A DNA stretch of 64,000 nucleotides from positions 2,416,565 through 2,480,564 of the forward strand of contig NZ_KV917377.1 of NCBI RefSeq assembly GCF_002019705.1. The letters run 5' to 3'. Positions within the stretch are counted from its first letter, which is position 1, and the number at the start of each line of letters is the position of its first letter. This document shows, piece after piece, positions 58,252-64,000 of this stretch. Below the pieces are notes generated by a model. The model searched no databases. It saw only the letters and a list, made by a program, of their open reading frames with translations, and had not been told where the DNA came from. The translations under genes and the position numbers were made by a program. The stretch comes from Shouchella patagoniensis (lineage in GTDB: Bacteria > Bacillota > Bacilli > Bacillales > Bacillaceae_D).

Positions 58252-59571
58252 GTGAAATATGTAATTATTGGCGGAGACGCCGCCGGAATGAGTGCTGCTA
58301 TGCAACTAGTGCGAAAAGACGCACAAGCCGACATAACGGTGCTCGAAAAAGGCGAACATTATTCTTATGCCCAGTGCGGTCTACCATACTGGATAGGCGA
58401 AGAAATTGAATCTGAAGATAAGCTTGTGGCTCGAGACGCAAATACGTATCGAACCAAACACGGAATTGATGCACGAACCAATCATAAAGTGACTTCAATT
58501 GATCCCCAAAAAAAGACCGTTTCAGGTAATACGTTTGAACTGCCGTATGATAAGCTATTAATCGCTTCCGGAGCGCGACCTTTTATTCCAGAATGGAAAA
58601 ACAGTGATTTAAAAGGAATTTTTACGTTAAAGACAATCCCTGATGCGAAAAAGATTTTAGCAGCAATTGGAGATAAGAAGAGAAAGATTACGATTATTGG
58701 TGGAGGTTCAATTGGTCTTGAAATTGCAGAGAATGTCTGTAAAGCAGGTCACCAAGTGCGCATTTTAGAGCGAGCAGCTCGTCTTGCAATGAATTTCGAC
58801 AAAGAAATGACCGATCATATTCATGAAAAAGCAATCGAAGAAGGGATTCAACTCGATTTAAACCACGAGATTATTGGTTTTGAAAGTGATAATGCCGGAC
58901 ACGTAAACAAAATCGTTACCAATTTGGCGGAATGTGAAACGGATTTAGTCATAGTGGCGGTAGGCGTGCGGCCAAACACCGATTTCACTAAAGACACCGG
59001 TATTCAACTTGATCACAATGGTGCTATACGTGTAAACCGCTATATGGAAACAAACGTTGATGGTATATACGCGGCTGGAGATTGCGCAACACAATACCAT
59101 CGCCTTATTCATAAAGACGTCTATGCCCCACTCGGAACACATGCCAATAAACAAGGAAGAATCGCCGGATTAAATATGTGCGGGCATCCCCGTGCATTTA
59201 TGGGTATCGTTGGCACACAAATTTATCAATTCTTTGATTTGGCCCTTGCACGGACAGGTCTTTCTTCACGCGAAATTGAAGAAATTGGCTTTCCTTATAA
59301 ATGCGTCCAAGCAAAGTTACCTCATGTTGCTGCCTATTACCCAACCAATGAACCCATCCTTATTCGCCTGCAGTATGATGCCAACACAGGAAAAGTATTA
59401 GGTGGCCAATTCATTGGTACAAAAGGAGTCGACAAACGCTGCGATGTGCTCGCTACAGCTCTTTACCACGGTATGACGATGCAAGACTTGGAAGAGCTAG
59501 ATCTTGGCTATTCTCCACCGTTTAACAGCGTCTGGGATCCACTTCAACAAACAGCAAGACGTCGTTCATAA
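58252..59571 (+). CDS. CoA-disulfide reductase family FAD oxidoreductase
   Basis: A 439-residue pyridine nucleotide-disulfide reductase. FAD site VIIGGDAAGMSAAM at residue 4, the single active cysteine Cys42 in YSYAQCGLPYWIG, NAD(P)H site ITIIGGGSIGLEIA at about 148 and GIYAAGDCA at about 275. The lone-cysteine SFxxC-like site is that of CoA-disulfide reductases and NADH oxidases, which keep CoA or bacillithiol pools reduced or remove oxygen. The start is a GTG. It is divergent from prfA and has a SigB-like promoter. Confidence 0.9.
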   Translation: MKYVIIGGDAAGMSAAMQLVRKDAQADITVLEKGEHYSYAQCGLPYWIGEEIESEDKLVARDANTYRTKHGIDARTNHKVTSIDPQKKTVSGNTFELPYDKLLIASGARPFIPEWKNSDLKGIFTLKTIPDAKKILAAIGDKKRKITIIGGGSIGLEIAENVCKAGHQVRILERAARLAMNFDKEMTDHIHEKAIEEGIQLDLNHEIIGFESDNAGHVNKIVTNLAECETDLVIVAVGVRPNTDFTKDTGIQLDHNGAIRVNRYMETNVDGIYAAGDCATQYHRLIHKDVYAPLGTHANKQGRIAGLNMCGHPRAFMGIVGTQIYQFFDLALARTGLSSREIEEIGFPYKCVQAKLPHVAAYYPTNEPILIRLQYDANTGKVLGGQFIGTKGVDKRCDVLATALYHGMTMQDLEELDLGYSPPFNSVWDPLQQTARRRS

Positions 59572-59612
59572 ACAAACAACGCTTGGCATTTTGCCAAGCG
59601 CTGTTTGTTTCT
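59571..59612. terminator. Bidirectional terminator between the reductase and spore lipoprotein genes
   Basis: AAACAAACAACGCTTGGC pairs with GCCAAGCGCTGTTTGTTT (one bulge or mismatch) around a four-base loop. Confidence 0.85.
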
Positions 59613-60029
59613 TCACCTTAGATGCACGTCATAACGCGGGATCTCTGCTTTTAAAGCTTTTTGCAGATCGCTCCGCTCTGTTTTTATTTCGCTTTTGCTC
59701 CATTTTTCATCTGGATGAGCTTTTACGTAAATATGCCCACCGTTTACAAAAGCTGCTCCTGAACGGAATCCATGTTTTTGTACGATGGCTTCCACTTGAC
59801 GCGCATCGTCTTCCAGCGTACGATGCTTCACACTTGGATCTTTGTAGCTCGCCCCTGTATTTGTCATTTCGGGATCAAAGCTTTCGTTTTTCATATGCTC
59901 AAAATTAAGCGGTCCCGGTCCAAAGGCTCCTTTTCCATAATCATGATCTTGCGAAGTAGCACCCATATTGCCACTCGAACAACCAGCGAGACATAATAGC
60001 GCAATGATTCCTGTTTTTGCTACCTTCAT
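59613..60029 (-). CDS. Sporulation lipoprotein, YhcN/YlaJ family
   Basis: A 138-residue lipoprotein: lipobox LAGC with Cys17, a glycine- and Asn-rich linker, then a YhcN/YlaJ domain (RTLEDDARQVEAIVQKHGFRSGAAFVNGGHIYVKAHPD). Relatives are spore inner-membrane or coat lipoproteins. The ATG has AGGGGGAAGG upstream; an earlier in-frame ATG has none. It is convergent with the reductase gene. Confidence 0.82.
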   Translation of the reverse strand: MKVAKTGIIALLCLAGCSSGNMGATSQDHDYGKGAFGPGPLNFEHMKNESFDPEMTNTGASYKDPSVKHRTLEDDARQVEAIVQKHGFRSGAAFVNGGHIYVKAHPDEKWSKSEIKTERSDLQKALKAEIPRYDVHLR

Positions 60030-60094
60030 GTCCTTCCCCCTTTGCCATTTACCATGGCTCTTATAGGGTTCCACAACATGGCTCTCACATGCAC

Positions 60095-60667
60095 TTATAA
60101 TTTAGGGTTGGCGTGGCACTTTCTACAGACTGGGTAATAGGAGTCATTGCCACCTATTTGAATTTGGTCCCCGGTATAAATTGGTCTCTTATCTCCATCT
60201 ACACGCAAATTCATTACCGCTTTTTTATGGCAAAACCAACAAATGGTTTTCATTTCCTCAATTTTATCTGCGTAAATCAACATATATTTACTACCTTCAA
60301 ACAATTCATTTTGGAAATCATTTTTTAAGCCAAATGCCATAACAGGAATACGTAATTGATCAACAATCGCTGCTAATTGTAACACTTGCTCTTTTGTAAT
60401 AAATTGAACTTCATCAATTAAAATACAATAAGGCTTTTCCGCACACGAGCTCACGACTTCATAAATATTTGTGTCTTCAAAAACAGATAGTGCCTTTCTC
60501 CGCAGTCCAATTCGACTTGACACATACCCAACCTCGTCTCTTGTATCAATACCAGAAGTGAAGATCAAGACGGGTTTACTCTGTTCTTCATAATTATGAG
60601 CGACTTTTAAGATTTCAATTGATTTTCCGCTATTCATTGCTCCGTACTTAAAAAAAAGCTGTGCCAT
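60095..60667 (-). CDS. tdk: Thymidine kinase
   Basis: A 190-residue type II thymidine kinase. P-loop [12 protein letters not shown] (about 9-20), Walker [11 protein letters not shown] with the catalytic Glu (about 86), and a zinc site CWFCHKK...CRKCHA. It salvages thymidine. TGAGGAGG precedes the ATG. The order rho-rpmE-tdk-prfA is the Bacillus one, with the lipoprotein and reductase genes inserted. Confidence 0.96.
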   Translation of the reverse strand: MAQLFFKYGAMNSGKSIEILKVAHNYEEQSKPVLIFTSGIDTRDEVGYVSSRIGLRRKALSVFEDTNIYEVVSSCAEKPYCILIDEVQFITKEQVLQLAAIVDQLRIPVMAFGLKNDFQNELFEGSKYMLIYADKIEEMKTICWFCHKKAVMNLRVDGDKRPIYTGDQIQIGGNDSYYPVCRKCHANPKL

Positions 60668-60704
60668 ACACCATTCCTCCTCACTACCGTTCTTTTTTGC
60701 ACAC

Positions 60705-60742
60705 CATAAAAAAAACAGGCAAGGAATGCTTGCCTGTCATTT
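60705..60742 (-). terminator. Terminator of rpmE
   Basis: ACAGGCAAG pairs with CTTGCCTGT, followed by eight Ts on the minus strand. Confidence 0.85.
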
Positions 60743-60748
60743 TTATTC

Positions 60749-60991
60749 TTATAGGTTGTATTTCTTTTTGAAACGATCGACACGTCCACCTGCATCGGCA
60801 AGTTTTTGTTTGCCTGTGTAGAATGGGTGTGAATCAGAAGAAATTTCAACTTTAATTAGCGGGTATGTGTTTCCATCTTCCCACTCGATTGTCTCACCAG
60901 AACCACGAGTAGAACCAGTTAGGAACTTGAAGCCCGTGCTTGTATCCATGAATACAACTTTTTGATAAGTTGGGTGAATTTCTGTTTTCAT
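60749..60991 (-). CDS. rpmE2: Ribosomal protein L31, type B (zinc-free)
   Basis: An 80-residue L31. It starts [20 protein letters not shown] and ends [26 protein letters not shown]. The four cysteines of zinc-type L31 are all absent, and length fits type B (80-90). It sits in the rho-tdk gap, which in B. subtilis holds the zinc-type rpmE; there the zinc-free type (YtiA) is elsewhere and repressed by Zur. I see no Zur box just upstream, so this may be the only or constitutive L31. Confidence 0.93.
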   Translation of the reverse strand: MKTEIHPTYQKVVFMDTSTGFKFLTGSTRGSGETIEWEDGNTYPLIKVEISSDSHPFYTGKQKLADAGGRVDRFKKKYNL

Positions 60992-61114
60992 TGCATTTCA
61001 TCTCCTTTTGCCCTGAATCTCTTCGAAACAGAGTTTTCCTCACATAATCGAAATTATAACAAGGGTGCTCTTGATTTGCAAGATCCAGTTTGCATAAACA
61101 TTCTGGAAAAGCCT

Positions 61115-62389
61115 TTATCCGCGTTTTTTTCCAGCCATCTCTTTTTCCATCGCTTCAAAAAACTCAACGTTTGTTTTTGTATCCTTAACACGGCGAATAA
61201 ACTGATCCGTATAGTCTGCGGACTCATTCATCGTTTTTCGAATGGTCCATAATTTATCCAATTGCGTTTTTGGCATAAGAAGCTCTTCTTTTCTTGTGCC
61301 TGAACGGCGAATATCAATAGAAGGGAAAATGCGGCGCTCAGCCAAACGACGGTCAAGATGAAGCTCCATATTGCCTGTCCCTTTAAATTCTTCATAAATC
61401 ACATCGTCCATACGCGAACCAGTATCAACAAGGGCAGTTGCCAGAATCGTCAAGCTTCCACCTTCTTCAATATTACGAGCGGCACCAAAGAACCGTTTTG
61501 GACGATGAAACGCCGCTGGATCAATCCCACCAGAAAGCGTACGACCGCTTGGCGGAATAACTAAATTATATGCACGTGCAAGACGTGTAATGGAATCCAT
61601 TAGAATCACAACATCTTTTTTATGTTCAACTAGCCGCATTGCTCGCTCAAGCACGAGTTCAGCCACTTTAATATGGTTTTCTGGCACTTCATCAAAGGTA
61701 GAACTCACAACCTCACCTTTAATCGAACGTTCCATATCCGTTACTTCTTCCGGACGTTCATCAATTAACAATACAATTAATTCAACGTGCGGATGTTTTT
61801 CCGCAATGCTATTGGCAACTTCTTTCATTAGGGACGTTTTCCCTGCTTTAGGAGGAGCCACAATCAAACCACGTTGTCCAAAACCAACTGGTGAGACCAT
61901 GTCGATAATTCGTGATGATACACGTCCAGGTTTGGATTCAAGATCAATCTTTACTTCTGGATACAAAGGGGTTAACGCAGGAAAATATGGACGTTCCCTC
62001 GATGTTTCTGGTGATTCACCGTTTACAGCTTCTACATGAAGTAAACCATGGTAACGCTCATTGTCTTTTGGCGGTCTTACCTTACCAGACACTTTATCGC
62101 CGTTACGTAAATCAAATCGACGGATTTGTGACGCAGAAATATAAATGTCTTCTGTACTCGGCAAATAATTAATTGGCCGTAAAAAGCCAAAACCTTCAGT
62201 CTGAATAATATCCAATACACCTTCCATAAATAAAAGGCCGTCTTGTTCTGCTTGAGCTTTTAAAATAGCAAAAATCAATTCTCTTTTTGTTAGTTTGCTG
62301 TAATAAGAGACTTTGAACGTTTTTGCTTGACTATAAAGCTCTTTTAACGTCATATTCTCTAGATCAGCGATGCTTACACTTACACTCAT
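61115..62389 (-). CDS. rho: Transcription termination factor Rho
   Basis: A 424-residue hexameric RNA helicase. N-terminal Rho_N ([30 protein letters not shown]), an RNA-binding cold-shock-like domain (about 52-125, [21 protein letters not shown]), and the ATPase domain with P-loop [16 protein letters not shown] (about 177), Walker [17 protein letters not shown] and the Q/R loops. It ends untranslated transcripts. It is the usual size for Bacillus. Confidence 0.97.
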   Translation of the reverse strand: MSVSVSIADLENMTLKELYSQAKTFKVSYYSKLTKRELIFAILKAQAEQDGLLFMEGVLDIIQTEGFGFLRPINYLPSTEDIYISASQIRRFDLRNGDKVSGKVRPPKDNERYHGLLHVEAVNGESPETSRERPYFPALTPLYPEVKIDLESKPGRVSSRIIDMVSPVGFGQRGLIVAPPKAGKTSLMKEVANSIAEKHPHVELIVLLIDERPEEVTDMERSIKGEVVSSTFDEVPENHIKVAELVLERAMRLVEHKKDVVILMDSITRLARAYNLVIPPSGRTLSGGIDPAAFHRPKRFFGAARNIEEGGSLTILATALVDTGSRMDDVIYEEFKGTGNMELHLDRRLAERRIFPSIDIRRSGTRKEELLMPKTQLDKLWTIRKTMNESADYTDQFIRRVKDTKTNVEFFEAMEKEMAGKKRG

Positions 62390-62571
62390 TAATAGCCACC
62401 ACGCTTCTGTATATATAAATTCATATAAATTCTATTAGTTAGAAATAAATCGTACTGTATTCTACAATCATTGTGTGAAAAGTCAAAGGAAGGTGTTTGG
62501 AGAAAGTTCAATTAAGAAGGGAGTTACTAAACTTTATTTTAACCATAATTACCTAAAATAATCAATCTAAA
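62390..62571. other. Rho leader region
   Basis: About 180 AT-rich bases before rho. I see no clear promoter hexamers or known regulatory structure in it. Confidence 0.3.
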
Positions 62572-62601
62572 AAAATAGGGGGACGGAATCCCCCCATTTT
62601 T
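62572..62601 (-). terminator. Terminator of glpX
   Basis: GGGGGGATTCCGTCCCCC forms a short G/C stem followed by T7 on the minus strand at the glpX end. Confidence 0.75.
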
Positions 62602-63566
62602 TATCGGATCACAAGACCTGGTTTCTTTTTCATGCTATGGGTTCCATCAACAAAACGAACAGTGCCTGACTTAGCGCGCATAACAATGGATTGCGTTACG
62701 GCATTCATCCCTTTATAACGGACACCTGTTAATAATTCACCGTCCGTAACACCTGTCGCTGCGAAAATGCAGTCATCTCCTCTAACTAAGTCTTCCATAC
62801 GGAATAACTTGTTCACATCTTCAATGCCCATTTTCCTACAACGCTCTAATTCATTATCTGATTGCGGGAGCAAGCGCCCTTGAAAATCACCGCCTAAGCA
62901 TTTTAATCCCGCAGCTGCCAAGACTCCTTCTGGCGCACCGCCCGAACCCATTAACAAATCGACGCCAGTATCATCAAAACCGGTATTTACAGCTGCTGCA
63001 ACATCACCGTCTGGCAATAACTTGATACGAGCGCCTGCTTGACGTACATCTTGAATTAATTTTTCATGACGTGACCGGTTTAAAATAACAACAACAAGAT
63101 CTTCAATATCTTTGTTTTTTGCTTTCGCAACCGCTTTTAAATTATCTAGTACAGGTGCATCGATATCAACATTACCAACAGCTTCTGGACCAACAGCAAG
63201 CTTGTCCATGTACATATCAGGAGCATGCAAGAGATTACCATGGTCAGCAACTGCAAGAACCGCGAGAGCATTCCACTGCCCATAAGCAACAATATTTGTT
63301 CCTTCAAGAGGATCAACCGCTACATCAACACGAGGACCGTAGCCGTTTCCGAGCTTCTCGCCAATGTAAAGCATCGGAGCCTCATCCATTTCCCCTTCTC
63401 CAATTACAACGGTTCCTTTCATAGGAATCGTATCAAACACATCACGCATTGCTTCTGTTGCAGCACGATCTGCTTCTTCTTTGTTGCCACGCCCCATCCA
63501 ACGACCCGATGCAAGCGCTGCTGCCTCGGTAACGCGGACTAGCTCCATTGATAAACTACGTTCCAT
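62601..63566 (-). CDS. glpX: Fructose-1,6-bisphosphatase class II
   Basis: A 321-residue GlpX-type enzyme of gluconeogenesis. The lithium-sensitive phosphatase motif is split as usual: [15 protein letters not shown] and [34 protein letters not shown] follows at about 195. The ATG with AGGAGG matches the B. subtilis start ([20 protein letters not shown]); an upstream start lacks this support. It lies between murAB and rho as in B. subtilis. Confidence 0.95.
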   Translation of the reverse strand: MERSLSMELVRVTEAAALASGRWMGRGNKEEADRAATEAMRDVFDTIPMKGTVVIGEGEMDEAPMLYIGEKLGNGYGPRVDVAVDPLEGTNIVAYGQWNALAVLAVADHGNLLHAPDMYMDKLAVGPEAVGNVDIDAPVLDNLKAVAKAKNKDIEDLVVVILNRSRHEKLIQDVRQAGARIKLLPDGDVAAAVNTGFDDTGVDLLMGSGGAPEGVLAAAGLKCLGGDFQGRLLPQSDNELERCRKMGIEDVNKLFRMEDLVRGDDCIFAATGVTDGELLTGVRYKGMNAVTQSIVMRAKSGTVRFVDGTHSMKKKPGLVIR

Positions 63567-63608
63567 TTGTTGTGTCCTCCTGATTGGCAATTAAGCGATC
63601 TAATAAGG

Positions 63609-64000
63609 TTAAGATTGATTAACTTGATCGATTTCCTCTTTCGTTAATTCTTCCCGCCATATTTTCGCACCTAATTTTGTTAGTTTTTCTTCTAGATGTT
63701 CGTACCCACGATTTACGTGTTCTAAGCCAGAAACCTCTGTGATACCTTCTGCCATCAGTCCAGCTATGACTAAGGCCGCCCCAGCACGTAGATCACTCGC
63801 ACGCACGTTTGCACCTTGCAATTTGGATTTTCCATTTACAAGTGCAGAGCGCCCTTCTACTTTAACACTTGCACCCATACGCCTAAGCTCATCCACATGT
63901 TTAAACCTAGCATCATAAATCGTGTCGGTTACAATGCTTGTTCCTTCAGCACTTGTTAACAAACTTGTAAACGGTTGTTGAAGGTCAGTTGGGAAACCTG
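63609..64000 (-). CDS. murAB: Second UDP-GlcNAc 1-carboxyvinyltransferase, 5' part outside window
   Basis: The last 130 residues of a MurA enzyme; the frame is open to the right edge ([21 protein letters not shown]). [24 protein letters not shown] and [32 protein letters not shown] are MurA C-terminal domain sequences. It differs from the complete murAA in this window (for instance [10 protein letters not shown] versus [10 protein letters not shown]), and its place next to glpX and rho identifies it as MurAB (MurZ), the minor paralog in B. subtilis. Confidence 0.93.
   Translation of the reverse strand, partial: GFPTDLQQPFTSLLTSAEGTSIVTDTIYDARFKHVDELRRMGASVKVEGRSALVNGKSKLQGANVRASDLRAGAALVIAGLMAEGITEVSGLEHVNRGYEHLEEKLTKLGAKIWREELTKEEIDQVNQS

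Overview
The window reads as a chromosomal segment of a spore-forming, flagellated, low-GC Gram-positive bacterium of the family Bacillaceae, most likely an alkaliphile of the Shouchella (Bacillus) clausii / Alkalihalobacillus type. Sporulation genes (spoIIR, spoIID, spoIIQ, spoIIID, a YhcN/YlaJ lipoprotein), flhO/flhP, mbl and the ywl/ywm genes lie in an order close to B. subtilis. The alkaliphile assignment rests on ATP synthase residues (a-subunit Lys179, c-subunit P57xxE60) and the atpZ gene heading that operon. The genus is an inference. No rRNA, tRNA, CRISPR array, intact insertion sequence or prophage was seen.

Left third (1-28.5 kb), accessory. An LCP-family gene (cut by the window edge) and a TPR gene precede a poly-gamma-glutamate locus, pgsB-pgsC-pgsA-pgsE-ggt, with a PgdS-type hydrolase upstream. 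Then come an aldehyde dehydrogenase, a 47-residue membrane peptide, an SMR efflux pair with a divergent TetR gene, guanine deaminase, a YhfK-like reductase, a decayed rodA/ftsW pseudogene, galE, a second LCP gene, a lipoprotein, an SOS-controlled Y-family polymerase, an NlpC/P60 wall hydrolase, an arylamine acetyltransferase, a ureohydrolase with an altered metal site, a large YhgE/Pip membrane protein, fabZ, an esterase, an azoreductase, and the remnant of a germinant-receptor operon collapsed by deletion into one broken frame.

Middle (28.5-45 kb), conserved core, nearly all on the minus strand: epuA, flhP, flhO, mbl, spoIIID, spoIIQ, spoIID, murAA, ywmB, ywzB and the ten-gene ATP synthase operon atpZIBEFHAGDC behind a TTGACA-17-TACGAT promoter.

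Right third (45-64 kb), core with insertions: a Vpr-like subtilase, upp, glyA, ywlG, rpiB, a chemoreceptor, the arginine phosphatase ywlE, mntP, the threonylcarbamoyl-AMP synthase ywlC, a GNAT gene, spoIIR, prmC, prfA, a CoA-disulfide reductase, a spore lipoprotein, tdk, a zinc-free L31 gene, rho, glpX and the 3' part of a second murA. A cluster of DnaA boxes covers the ywlC 5' end and the gap beside it.

Common threads: envelope polymers and their turnover (PGA, LCP enzymes, three kinds of wall or polymer hydrolase, murA x2), stress and detoxification genes of which four carry SigB-like promoters, and sporulation. I found no clear new multi-gene system. The best second-look items are the DnaA-box cluster embedded in a terminator, the four SigB-like promoters, the collapsed ger operon, the hybrid c-subunit motif, a repeated 49-nt terminator hairpin, the Asp-to-Cys change in the ureohydrolase, the PgdS with two dead domains, and several small genes.
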